From: Halochromatium glycolicum
Lineage (GTDB): Bacteria; Pseudomonadota; Gammaproteobacteria; Chromatiales; Chromatiaceae
Direction of reading: 5' to 3'
Assembly (NCBI RefSeq): GCF_016584085.1
Contig: NZ_NRSJ01000059.1
Span: forward strand, 1 to 38,905
DNA: 38,905 nucleotides
In this document: piece after piece, positions 24,639 to 32,392 of the stretch
Layout: the number at the start of each line of letters is the position of its first letter
How positions within the stretch are numbered: the stretch's first letter is position 1
Made by a program: the position numbers and the translations under genes
The notes under the pieces: model-generated
Seen by the model: only the letters and a program-made list of their open reading frames with translations
Told to the model about the DNA's origin: nothing
Database searches by the model: none

Positions 24639-25966
24639 CTACGCGACAGAGTTGCTATGAACGACGCGCACGGGCGGCAGGGGGTAGCGTTGAAGCAGTC
24701 GGTTGAAGGCCTCCCAGTTCAGCGAGGGCCGATAGGAGCGGCGATTCAGCCACTTTATCCAGACACGGCGCACCGCCTGTCGGAACCGAACCAACGCTCG
24801 CGCGTTACCGGTGATTCCATAATAGGCATCGTGGCCGCGCAGTTTGCGACTGAGCGCCTTGCATTGTTCCGCCACCGACAGATGCCGATGACGGCGGCAC
24901 CACTGCCCGATCTGTCGCACGGCGCGACTGAAGCGGGCTTTGGCCGTCTTGCGCTGAACCACCCAGTTTCCATTTCGGGAGCGTCCCCAGTAGTGCGTGA
25001 AGCCGAGCAGATCGAAGCTGCGCCCGCGCTGCGAGCGCCGCGTTGCACGCCGCCAGGGCGGACGACGAAAGTCCACCAGGCGGGTCTTCTCGGGGTGGAG
25101 CCTCAACCCAAAGCGCGCCAAGCGCTTGGCCAAGACCTCCATCACCCGCCGGGCGTCATCTTCCCGCTCAAAGGCCAGCAGCGCATCATCAGCAAAGCGG
25201 ACCATAAAGGCCCGCCCGCGCAGGCGCGGCTTGACCGTGTCCTCGAACCAGCGGTCCAGGACTTCATGCAGGTAGAGATTCGACACCAGCGGGCTGATCA
25301 CATGACCCTGGGGACTGCCCCGTTCGGGTTGGCTGATCACCCCGTCTTCCATGATCCCGGCTCGCATCCATTTGCCCAGCACGCGACGGATCACGCCGTC
25401 TCGTACCCGTTGGTCAAGAAAGGCATGAAGATGGCTTCGTTCCATGCTGCCAAAGAAGTCCTGGATGTCGAGATCGATCAACCAGGCCCCCCGCAGGTCC
25501 ATGACCCCATCCCAGAGCGCTTGCAGCGCTTGGTGAGGGTTGCGTCCTGGGCGAAAGCCGTAAGAGCCGTCCAAAAAGTCTTGCTCGTAGACCGGCTCCA
25601 GCACCATCAGCACCGCCCGCTGGAGAATCTTGTCTTCCAGGGTGGGAATGCCGATCGGGCGGGTCTTCTTCGTTCCGTCCTTGGGGATGTGAATGCGCCG
25701 TACCGGTGGCGCCCGATAGCGGCCGCTCTTGAACCGATCAAGCAGGTCGCTCAGGTTCTCGTGCAACCGGCTTCGTACGCCTCGGCGGTCACGCCATCCA
25801 CACCCACCGCGCCGTCCTTGCGCGTGCGCTGATACGCCTCTTCCAGCCACATCAGGTCGATGTGGTGCGCCAACGTGGTCAGCACCCTCTCCGGCGCCTG
25901 TCTTGCCAAGTTCGCGATCGTCTCTTGTTTCGTTCTGATGGTCTCGCAACTCAAGGTTTGCGTCAT
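24639..25966 (-). pseudogene. ltrA: Group II intron reverse transcriptase/maturase, frameshifted
   Basis: The intron-encoded protein starts at an ATG at 25966 behind GGAGGGACAG and reads MTQTLSCETIRTK through KDGAVGVDGVTAEAYEAG, then shifts frame near 25764-25767 and meets TGA at 25751. The other frame continues LHENLSDLLDRFKSGRYRAP to the end. Adding one T would restore Glu-Ala-Gly-Leu-His-Glu, so this is a one-base deletion or a sequencing error in a short A/T run. The rest is intact: IHIPKDG, RPIGIPTLEDK, GSYGFRPGRN, the polymerase box RFADDALLAF (Phe where most have Tyr), SFDLLGFTHYWG and a maturase-specific domain with DAYYGITGN and RYPLPPVRVVHS. There is no HNH endonuclease. About 442 residues if repaired. 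Confidence 0.88.
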
Positions 25967-26557
25967 CTGTCCCTCCAGACGGTGTTTCAACCGATCGGCC
26001 GCTTCCCTCCCGTGGGTCCGCTCGGGTGCGTTCCCCACGCTCACCGGTACTATCAGCCGACTCTGACTGCTCAGCCGCCCTCGCACCGCACTTCGTTGCC
26101 TTCGCTTGGTGCTACCTTGATGTTGGTCCCGTTCGCTCCTGTCGGGTGGACCTTCCCCGACAGACCTGGGCGGCTTCTACTGCGGTGCCCGCGCCGCGTA
26201 GCTGTCAAGGAACGACTGAGCCCTCCCAGGTTCCTGGGCGACCCGTGCGTGCATGCCCTGCTCTCAGACCCCGGCGGAGTCTCGACATCAGGCCATACGA
26301 TGCCGAGACTGTTGCCTTCCGGTCTTCCGAATACGTCGGCTCCGCTAACATCAGTATCGAGGCTCTATCACACAGCCTGCACGCCCCCTGTGTTCGCTTC
26401 GCAGGCGGGATCACTCCCGCACCACGCCACACTCGGTTCCGGTGGATGGCCAATCCTTACCGGCTCGGGACTTGCACCCGGTGGGCCGCAACAAGGAGTT
26501 TCCGATTCGCTTATCCGTTCGCTCTCTTCCTCTCCTTCCAGGCTTTGCCTGGCGCAA

Positions 26558-26748
26558 CAGAGACTATGACCGACGACACCCTGTGCCCCCTGAGCGCGGG
26601 CGTACTCTTCATCCATGTGGATCGGGTTGAGGTCGCCGGACACCTTGCTAAAGAGGGCGACATCATCGCGGGTCAGCGTACGCTGAAGCTCGGCGCTCTG
26701 ACCGAGCTGGATTTCGCTATAGATCCGATTCTCGAGAAGGTCAGGCAT
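26558..26748 (-). CDS. Bifunctional enoyl-CoA hydratase (MaoC) / phosphate acetyltransferase, 5' exon
   Basis: Codons 1-63 plus two bases of codon 64, upstream of the group II intron. The sequence starts MPDLLENRIYSEIQLGQSAE and contains KVSGDLNPIHMDEEYA, the MaoC hydratase motif with catalytic Asp and His, and ends in VVGHSL just before the split Trp codon. The start at 26748 is chosen by family length; an in-frame ATG lies further upstream and neither has a clear ribosome site. Without splicing, translation runs into the intron and ends after unrelated residues. With the 3' exon the protein is 468 residues, the usual length for this fusion enzyme. Confidence 0.82.
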
Positions 26749-27055
26749 GGAGGTGCACCGGAAGCAGGTCGTCGCGCCGAAGCTATCGGCTATGACGACG
26801 AAGATTGTTGCAGTGCACAAAAGCTAGCGGATTCAGGTTGCCCGCAGGTGACGGCGAGGTGGCGTTTTCGTGAAATCGCACCCCCGTGCTCTTGAGGGCC
26901 GGCCCGGATTGAGTCGAAACCGGGTCATCGCCGAAAAACAAACCGATTACCAGTCTGATGTCATTGATTTTGCGATGAATCTTCATCGACCCTTCATCGA
27001 ACGTTGATCCTGGTGACACCAGCCTCGGATAAGGTCGCGCTATCCCTCAAACCTG
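26749..27055. other. Divergent intergenic region upstream of the MaoC-Pta operon
   Basis: No gene is visible. It should hold the promoter of the minus-strand operon and that of the small genes starting at 27056. A TGCA-centred partial palindrome lies at 26805-26822. Confidence 0.45.
26805..26822. promoter_or_regulatory. Candidate operator, TGCA inverted repeat
   Basis: On the minus strand, TTTTGTGCACTGCAACAA has paired TGCA half-sites with partly symmetric T/A flanks, 57-74 bases upstream of the MaoC start. TGC/GCA-type palindromes are bound by PhaR-family regulators of polyhydroxyalkanoate genes in other proteobacteria. The match is by pattern only. Confidence 0.25.
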
Positions 27056-27286
27056 ATGGTGACCTCCATGTCAGCCTTGCTTGAGCATCGCGTGAGCCTT
27101 GAGCATCGTGTGAGCGGATTAGCGCAGCGTGTCGGACTGCGCCTTGTGATCGATGACGAACAGAGTGATGAGCGCCGTTATCGGCTGGTCGAGCCCATGA
27201 CAATGACGCCGATCTCAGCCGATGGCGGCAACGGCAGCGCCTTGCTCCACGAGCTGGAGAGTTGGCTTGAGTTTCCTTGGGAATGA
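27056..27286 (+). CDS. Small hypothetical protein
   Basis: A 76-residue frame; an in-frame ATG at 27068 with GGTGA upstream may be the true start. The N-terminus carries a tandem Leu-Glu-His-Arg-Val-Ser repeat, followed by GLAQRVGLRLVIDDEQ and an acidic C-terminus ending ELESWLEFPWE. I do not recognise a family and see no membrane segment. A second small gene follows 30 bases later on the same strand, probably in the same operon. It is divergent from the MaoC-Pta operon. Confidence 0.5.
   Translation: MVTSMSALLEHRVSLEHRVSGLAQRVGLRLVIDDEQSDERRYRLVEPMTMTPISADGGNGSALLHELESWLEFPWE
27080..27115 (+). repeat. 18-base in-frame tandem duplication
   Basis: CTTGAGCATCGCGTGAGC (27080-27097) is followed at once by the same 18 bases with one C-to-T change. 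It encodes LEHRVS twice and looks like a recent in-frame duplication. Confidence 0.8.
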
Positions 27287-27316
27287 TCAACGGGATCCTT
27301 CAGTAGGGCTATCCAG

Positions 27317-27571
27317 ATGAGCAGCGACCTTCAGTGCCAGCAGGCCGTGCATGAGCTCTTTCGCATGATCGAGCGCATGCTCAGCCTGAGAATCGACCCC
27401 TCGGAGCGTGATGCGTCAGTGACGTTTGAGCCTGAAGACATCGATCGAATTGGTCTGATGGTTGCTAGGCTGGAGCGGCTGACGGGCAGACTCGCCCCAT
27501 CGGACGAGCGCTCTGAGTTTAGACGTCGTCACGCAGCCTTAGCGAAATACCTTGCCGTCCTGCAGACCTAA
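27317..27571 (+). CDS. Small hypothetical protein
   Basis: An 84-residue, mostly helical soluble protein (HELFRMIERMLSLRID; DIDRIGLMVARLERLTG; RRRHAALAKYLAVLQT). AGGG lies eight bases before the ATG. There is no recognisable domain, cysteine pair or membrane segment. It follows another small unknown gene by 30 bases and lies ahead of a decayed magnesium-transporter fragment, within a stretch that looks like accessory DNA. Confidence 0.5.
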   Translation: MSSDLQCQQAVHELFRMIERMLSLRIDPSERDASVTFEPEDIDRIGLMVARLERLTGRLAPSDERSEFRRRHAALAKYLAVLQT

Positions 27572-27725
27572 TCCAAGGCTGCGCGGCAAAGACCTTTGCC
27601 ATTTGCGGCTGGCAATGTCCGCTTGCTAATGTTCGCTGCGCGACGCGAACCGCGAGTCTCCTGAGGGCGTTGCTTATCGGTGCTGGACGGACTCCTCGGA
27701 GCACGGCACGTTCGCTGTTGTCGAT

Positions 27726-27911
27726 GTGAGCCTTACCAGCACCGGTGGTGTCATCGGCATCATCGCCTGGGGCAATTTGGTCGGTTCGCTATCGCCGATA
27801 GGGCTGCGCAGTCTCAAGCTGGACCCAGCGACGATTTCCGCGCCGTTTCCTACGACCTTCACCCATGTGACCGGTCTGGTCATCTGCTTTAGCTTTGCCC
27901 GGGCCATGCTC
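27726..27911 (+). pseudogene. mgtE: MgtE magnesium transporter, C-terminal remnant
   Basis: The frame reads a hydrophobic segment (TGGVIGIIAWGNLVGSLSP), then GLRSLKLDPATISAPFPTT and FTHVTGLVICFSFARAML. The Leu-Asp-Pro-Ala followed by Thr-Thr and a VTGL membrane helix is the hallmark of the last two MgtE helices. The N-domain, CBS domains and earlier helices are absent from the preceding 150 bases, and residues after 27911 do not resemble MgtE. Codons look altered (Thr-His where Mg-binding Asn/Asp-Asp is usual). It is a decayed fragment, not a working transporter. Confidence 0.6.
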
Positions 27912-28143
27912 AATCGACAGGGGCACGGCAGAGCTGCCTCCGAGACGCACTGCTGGCATTTGTTGCTGCGCGCGCCACAGCCGGAAATTGACCATAACAA
28001 CCTCGCTAATCTACCTGTTTCAGTGACCGCTGCACGCAACGGCTGACCACATCCGGCACAGTTACTGCCTAACGCAACCCGCAGTCTTGCGGTGATGATC
28101 GCTGGGTATCTTGCGTTGTTCTAGGCCGGCCAGAGAGGGGTTG

Positions 28144-29097
28144 ATGATGGACAGTACGCTGAAAGGCACGATTCACCGTCAACGCGAGGCGATCGCGAGA
28201 ACGCTGCACGAGCCTATTGCGCAGATCGCGGGTGCTTGCGCTGCGGTCTGGGGCGATCGAGGGCAGCTAAACGAGGTCTTGATGGCTGGCTGCGGACACA
28301 TCCCGTCCTGCGGTGCATTGTTTGTCGTGGATCCTGCAGGCCGTCAGATTAGCGACACCGTCAGCGCCACTGGAGCCGAACCGGCAGACGTCGGGCGCGA
28401 CCGCTCAACGCGTCCCTATATGCGCGAGGCAGTTCCTGCCTGGGGCTTCCTGCTCTCGGATGCCTATGTCGGGCTGGTGTCACATCGCCCATCGCTGACG
28501 GCCTTGCACGTCGTCCGCCGCGACTGGGAGCTGCTGGGTTACGTCGGCGCAACCTTCAATCTCAAGGATCTGCCAGTCACCGCGAAGCTCTATGAAGACC
28601 TGCCCCACTGGCTCCAGATCAAGGGCGATCCTTCGATTCGCAACACAGTGTTGCTACAGACCCGTGTCGAGAGCCCAATGGATCAGAACCTGGATCAAGT
28701 CCTCTCCGTGATTGAAGAACTGTTGGTCGAGCGGGGGATGTTCCAGAGCGTTGTGCACTTTGCGAGCAGTCGAGCGACGGTATGGACCCTGGATGATCCG
28801 TTTCGCTACCGCATCCTTGACCATGAGGCGCTCTCGGACCCGGACATCTGCCTGGTCTATCCCTGTCGAGCCTATTCACCTGAGGCTGTGATCCCACAGG
28901 CCAGTATTTCGCCCGTTCTCAACGCTCTGAGGGATCTGCGCTTGATGGACGATACCTTCTACCTGCGCTCTGCCTCGATCAATCTGTTCAACGGCATGAT
29001 TAGCCTAACGTTCTCCTGTGATGGTACGCACTACATGCCGTACCAGGAGTTCCTCGATAAAAGCCTGGCCTTTTGGGTGGGCAACAGTGCGGATTAA
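28144..29097 (+). CDS. PDC (Cache-like) sensor domain protein
   Basis: A 317-residue soluble protein with no signal peptide or membrane helix. The ATG at 28144 follows GAGAGG; a second ATG is directly adjacent. Residues 45-145 match a PDC/Cache ligand-binding fold: FVVDPAGRQISDTV, GRDRSTRPYM (84-93), then LSDAYVGLVSHRPSLTALHV and YVGATFNLKDLP. Most Cache domains are periplasmic parts of chemoreceptors or kinases; a free cytoplasmic version is less usual. The C-terminal half (DQVLSVIEELLVERG; HFASSRATVWTLDDPFRYRI) has no output domain I can name. A degenerate MgtE fragment lies upstream, perhaps a former partner. Confidence 0.72.
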   Translation: MMDSTLKGTIHRQREAIARTLHEPIAQIAGACAAVWGDRGQLNEVLMAGCGHIPSCGALFVVDPAGRQISDTVSATGAEPADVGRDRSTRPYMREAVPAWGFLLSDAYVGLVSHRPSLTALHVVRRDWELLGYVGATFNLKDLPVTAKLYEDLPHWLQIKGDPSIRNTVLLQTRVESPMDQNLDQVLSVIEELLVERGMFQSVVHFASSRATVWTLDDPFRYRILDHEALSDPDICLVYPCRAYSPEAVIPQASISPVLNALRDLRLMDDTFYLRSASINLFNGMISLTFSCDGTHYMPYQEFLDKSLAFWVGNSAD

Positions 29098-29236
29098 GCG
29101 GCGAAGCAGAGAATTCGGATGAGCTCTAGTTGTCAAGTCGAGCGCCATTGATCGCACTTCAGCGGACACTGCTATTTGAAGGCGACAGCACAGGTTGAGG
29201 CGATGTACACCAGCCTGTAAACCTGCTGAAACGTCA

Positions 29237-29971
29237 ATGTCGTGGACGGATGACAGACTAGTCCTAGAGCATGTCACACGGCAGGATCCAACAGCGATGC
29301 CATCCGAATTTGCCAGCCCTCCGGTAACCGAACGAGCGACAGCGAGCGACCGGCAGACGCCAGTCACGGACAAACAGCATCCCGAGTCCGAGCCGTTCCG
29401 CTCGGCCGCGGCAGCCGAACCAGACCCGGCGTTTCAATCGACGGGGGCGGCGGAAACGGTGGCGACGATCAACCCTGATCAGCTCCCCGAGGCAACCCCT
29501 GGACCCGTCAGAACAACGCTGATTGCCAACTCGTCGGCTGATCAAGAGCCCGACCTGTCGCCTGCGGCCAAGTCGACGACCGTCGAACAACATAGCCCCA
29601 TCGCGCAGCTCGTCGCCGAACGTTTGCAGCGGATGACCAAACCCCGACTGGACCAGCGCAAGCTCGCGCGCTTGCTAAAGACCATCATCGATCAGGTGAT
29701 GCTGACCGAAGGCCTGGCGCGACCGATCACGAGTGGCGCCAGAGACCAGCTGGCGGAATTTGCCGCAACCCGCCTCTTACGCGGCCCTCTCAAGGCAAGC
29801 GAGCTACCCAGACTGTTGATCGACGCCGCCAGTCGATTGCCGGAGGTGAGTCGACGCATCGAGACCCACGTTCCGGCGGCGTCGAACCAGCGTCACGACC
29901 GGATCGACGCGAAGCAGATCCGAGAGGCGCGCAAGAGCGGAGTTCTAGCGGGGATCGATCCCTGGGGCTAA
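29237..29971 (+). CDS. Hypothetical protein with disordered N-terminus
   Basis: A 244-residue protein. The ATG at 29237 has no strong ribosome site; ATG 29297 is an alternative. The first 110 residues are rich in Pro, Ala, Ser, Thr and Glu and probably disordered. From about residue 115 there is a helical domain (SPIAQLVAERLQRMTKPRLD; LARLLKTIIDQVMLTEGLAR; LAEFAATRLLRGPLKASELP) followed by a basic tail (KQIREARKSGVLAGIDPWG). No family is recognised and no membrane segment is seen. It lies between the PDC-sensor gene and a non-coding, partly decayed stretch. Confidence 0.6.
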   Translation: MSWTDDRLVLEHVTRQDPTAMPSEFASPPVTERATASDRQTPVTDKQHPESEPFRSAAAAEPDPAFQSTGAAETVATINPDQLPEATPGPVRTTLIANSSADQEPDLSPAAKSTTVEQHSPIAQLVAERLQRMTKPRLDQRKLARLLKTIIDQVMLTEGLARPITSGARDQLAEFAATRLLRGPLKASELPRLLIDAASRLPEVSRRIETHVPAASNQRHDRIDAKQIREARKSGVLAGIDPWG

Positions 29972-30101
29972 TCCGCCAACGTCGACCCTACGCGTGCTTC
30001 GGGTTTCGCGACTGTCCAGATCTCCTTCCGACCACGAGATCGTCATCAAGATCCGTTAGCGTTGAAGGCTCAGCATTCTCTAGAGCAATCGAGCAAAGCC
30101 C

Positions 30102-30242
30102 GTGAGTAGCACCGCCGACAGCGCTTCGGAACCAGGCGCGCGACGATCCTCGCTTCTGTCCCCTGGTGACTGCAAGACCTGGGCACCTAACTGGCTGTTC
30201 CGTATCGAGACCGCGGGGAAGAATCTGGAGGAGCTTGAGTAG
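30102..30242 (+). CDS. Doubtful short frame
   Basis: GTG at 30102 gives a 46-residue peptide ending KTWAPNWLFRIETAGKNLEE plus two residues. The second half looks protein-like but there is no recognisable family and no ribosome site, so it may be a gene fragment. Confidence 0.2.
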   Translation: MSSTADSASEPGARRSSLLSPGDCKTWAPNWLFRIETAGKNLEELE

Positions 30243-30314
30243 TTCTAAGATGATCGAGCCGGTCGAGCCTAACGCAGCCCGCGCCGCCTCGGGCTCAGAT
30301 CAGCCACTTCCTGG

Positions 30315-30462
30315 CTTCAGCGCTGATCCACTCGCTGACCAGCACCGTTGCGCGGAAGCCTCGCGCTGGGGGCCGCGCCCTGCTTGCTGATCTGGCCAAG
30401 CGCCATTGGGCAGTTGGCAGTGATCCTGTTCGCGGGTGTGATCGGCTGCCCACAGCTGCGCT
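30315..30462 (+). pseudogene. Possible ChrA-type transporter C-terminal remnant
   Basis: Two plus-strand frames together resemble the last helices of chromate transporters: SALIHSLTS in one frame, then SLALGAAPCLLIWPS and IGQLAVILFAGVIG in another, ending at TGA near 30464. ChrA proteins end with a TSAIHSPADFALA-like segment and two hydrophobic runs. A frameshift and a stop break it. The match is weak. Confidence 0.25.
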
Positions 30463-30511
30463 GATGGGTTATCATCAGGACTGCTTCAGACATCGGCGCG
30501 ACGAGGCATTG

Positions 30512-30739
30512 ATGGAATACTACGTGCTCCTAGTCGAGAAGAACGGCGACGCGATTGCACGGGTGATCGGCTCCGCGCCAACCTCGTCGGCCGCCTGTGA
30601 TCTCGCCCAAGACCTCGACGTGAAGCTCAATGGCCGGGTCACGGGCCGCACCTTCTATCTCGACCACGAGGCACTGATCGCCTGGCGCACCCGTGGCAAG
30701 GTCGCACCGATCGGGTCGCTGATCCCCGAGGTCGATTAG
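30512..30739 (+). CDS. Small hypothetical protein
   Basis: A 75-residue protein. The ATG at 30512 follows GAGG, and the sequence opens MEYYVLLVEKNGDAIARVIG, a compact alpha/beta-looking fold with a DLAQDLDVKLNGRVTGRTFY segment and a charged C-terminus. No membrane segment, cysteines or known motif. It lies alone between the decayed stretch and the convergent DUF3422 gene. Codon use is like that of the surrounding housekeeping genes, which supports it being real. Confidence 0.5.
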   Translation: MEYYVLLVEKNGDAIARVIGSAPTSSAACDLAQDLDVKLNGRVTGRTFYLDHEALIAWRTRGKVAPIGSLIPEVD

Positions 30740-30891
30740 CGCCGCGACCGCTGAGCCGTTTTCGGTCACTCGCTCACCGGGTTCGCGCTCGAGGCCACTG
30801 AGGTCCCCACCGACGGTTCACCGGGCGACGCCACGCGCCCCTGACCGGTAGTACCGCCCGCGCCGTTTCTCTCTCTGTTGACCGTGAATCA

Positions 30892-30931
30892 TGCGTGCGG
30901 GATTCATCGTTCGGGGTGGCACCGTGCCATG
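30892..30931 (+). repeat. Dispersed intergenic repeat, copy B
   Basis: GTGAATCATGCG followed by CGGGGTGGCACCGTGCCATG matches copy A at 5074-5119 downstream of dksA in the same order and orientation. It ends five bases before the stop codon of the convergent DUF3422 gene. Confidence 0.55.
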
Positions 30932-30935
30932 CACG

Positions 30936-32348
30936 TCAGTCCTGCTCGTGCTCGCCTTTCGCGCTTGACCTTGCCTCGACCCGCTCGGCATCGCGGCGCA
31001 GCCGCCGCTTGGTATGGTGGAGCCCGAACCAGGCGGCACCGACGACGAGCGGCACGGCGATCCCGATCCCAAGCGCCGGGTCCAGCGGCCAGCCGCCCGC
31101 CTCGAAGCCCTTGAGCAGATAGCCGATCAGGCCCACTCCGTAGTAGCCGATCGCGACCACGGACAACCCCTCCACCGTCTCCTGCAGGCGCAGCTGCAGA
31201 TTGGCGCGCCGATTCATCGAATCCAGCAGGCCACGGTTCTGCTCCTGCAGCTGCACCTCGACGCGCGCTCGCAGCAGGGCCGTGAGCCGTGCGGCACGAT
31301 CCGCCAGGCTCTGCTGGCGCTGCGCGGTCGCGGCACAGGTTGCGACCGCCGGCGCCAGGCGTGCCTCGAGGAACTCGGTCAGGGTCTGCACCCCCTCGAT
31401 CCGAACCGGTCTGAGCTGCTCGAGGCGCTGGTGGACCACCCCGTAATAGGCCTGCGAGGCATCGAACCGGGTCGCGGTCTCGGCCGCGATCGATTCGATC
31501 TCGGCGGCCAGTGAGGTCAGCTCTGCGAGCAGTTCGCGCTCCGGCAGTCGCTCCTGGCCGTCGTCCGAGGAGGCCTTACCCAGGCCCCCAGTCGCGGCCT
31601 GCCCATCGGTCATCCGCGCGGCGACCCCGGCCAGACGCCGCTCGGCCTCGCTGAGCAAGACCGCGGCCTCGCGTGCGGCCGGCAGCCCCAGCAGCGCCAT
31701 CGCGCGGTAGTCGTTGATCTCAAGGATGCGTTTGATCAGGCGTCCGGCCTGGCCATCGGACAGGCTCTGGTCCTTGAGCAGGATATGACCATAGCCGTCT
31801 TCATGGATGTGCAGATCGGACCAGGCCAGACCGGCGCCGCCAGCGACCTGCTGACCGATCACCGGGTTGCCGTCGAACAGCTCGACCAGCTCCTCGATGC
31901 TGCGGTCTGGCATCTCCGCCGATTCGAGCGCCAACTGGACCGCTGTCACCACCTGCCCGGGGAGATTCCGCAGCCAGACCTGCGGCAGTTCATCGAGCAG
32001 CGAGTCCGCGAAGGGCTCGGAGAAGGGGCCCGGACGGCTGAAAGTATAGGTGACGAACTCGGTGTGCCGCTCCCAACGCAGCCAGAGACCGCGGAGCTGG
32101 GTCGCGAACTGCTGACCGACGTCTTCCGGCTTCTGAATCCCGAAATGCGAGAGCAGGCGCGCGAGATACTGCTGCTGGCGGCCGCTGCCGCGCTCACCGC
32201 ACAGATAGGCCAGATGGGCCACGCGCACCGGCGAGGACATCGGATCGAAGGTCCGCGCATGCAGTTCGGCTGTCACCGTCTCGCGCAGCGGATGTGCTGG
32301 AAACGGCAACGGCGGACGTGGTGGCGAGGGTTCCGGAAGCGAATTCAT
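30936..32348 (-). CDS. DUF3422 family membrane-anchored protein
   Basis: A 470-residue DUF3422 protein. I chose the ATG at 32348 (MNSLPEPSPPRPPLPFPAHP) because conserved sequence begins soon after, at LRETVTAELHARTFDPMSSP. The large N-terminal part is soluble, with HTEFVTYTFSRPGPF and LIKRILEINDYRAMALLGLP, the family's conserved stretches. A coiled-coil-rich middle follows (LLSEAERRLAGVAARM; TATRFDASQAYY; LEQLRPVRIEGVQTL). Two membrane helices near the C-terminus (VVAIGYYGVGLIGYLL and IAVPLVVGAAWFGLHH) fit an inner-membrane anchor, ending in a charged cytoplasmic tail. The function is unknown. A Fic-like gene lies 44 bases upstream on the same strand and may share the transcript. Confidence 0.85.
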   Translation of the reverse strand: MNSLPEPSPPRPPLPFPAHPLRETVTAELHARTFDPMSSPVRVAHLAYLCGERGSGRQQQYLARLLSHFGIQKPEDVGQQFATQLRGLWLRWERHTEFVTYTFSRPGPFSEPFADSLLDELPQVWLRNLPGQVVTAVQLALESAEMPDRSIEELVELFDGNPVIGQQVAGGAGLAWSDLHIHEDGYGHILLKDQSLSDGQAGRLIKRILEINDYRAMALLGLPAAREAAVLLSEAERRLAGVAARMTDGQAATGGLGKASSDDGQERLPERELLAELTSLAAEIESIAAETATRFDASQAYYGVVHQRLEQLRPVRIEGVQTLTEFLEARLAPAVATCAATAQRQQSLADRAARLTALLRARVEVQLQEQNRGLLDSMNRRANLQLRLQETVEGLSVVAIGYYGVGLIGYLLKGFEAGGWPLDPALGIGIAVPLVVGAAWFGLHHTKRRLRRDAERVEARSSAKGEHEQD

Positions 32349-32392
32349 GATCAGCGCCGATCCTCGACCGCCCGTGTCAGACCCAGCCGCCT

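Larger units (their letters stand above)
24549..26557 (-). mobile_element. Group II intron interrupting the MaoC-phosphotransacetylase gene
   Basis: A 2009-base intron on the minus strand, bounded by the reading frame of the host gene. Removing it joins CTCTG to GGCCACTGG and restores Leu-Trp-Ala-Thr-Gly in register with the MaoC family. It carries a reverse transcriptase/maturase frame, a domain V hairpin at 24590-24622 and a domain VI stem at its 3' end. A GTGCAAGTCCCGAGCC segment in the 5' ribozyme part (around 26463-26478) is typical of these introns. The 5' end reads TTGCGCC rather than the usual GTGYG, and the 3' end GGT rather than AY, so either the class is unusual or the ends need experimental confirmation. 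No endonuclease domain is visible in its protein. Confidence 0.88.
29972..30511. other. Gap with decayed or doubtful frames
   Basis: This 540-base stretch has no sound gene. It holds a doubtful 46-codon frame (30102-30242) and a hydrophobic segment that may be the tail of a dead chromate transporter. The rest shows nothing I can identify. Confidence 0.45.

Noticed and set aside
24369..25832. Plus-strand frame of 487 codons across the intron
   Set aside because: It is antisense to the maturase and exon 2 and has no recognisable domain.
26205..26530. Various frames in the 5' part of the intron
   Set aside because: This is structured ribozyme sequence (domain I and related); the frames are incidental.
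30166..30390. 74-codon frame
   Set aside because: Composition is Arg/Pro/Ser-rich, there is no ribosome site, and it crosses the possible transporter remnant out of frame.
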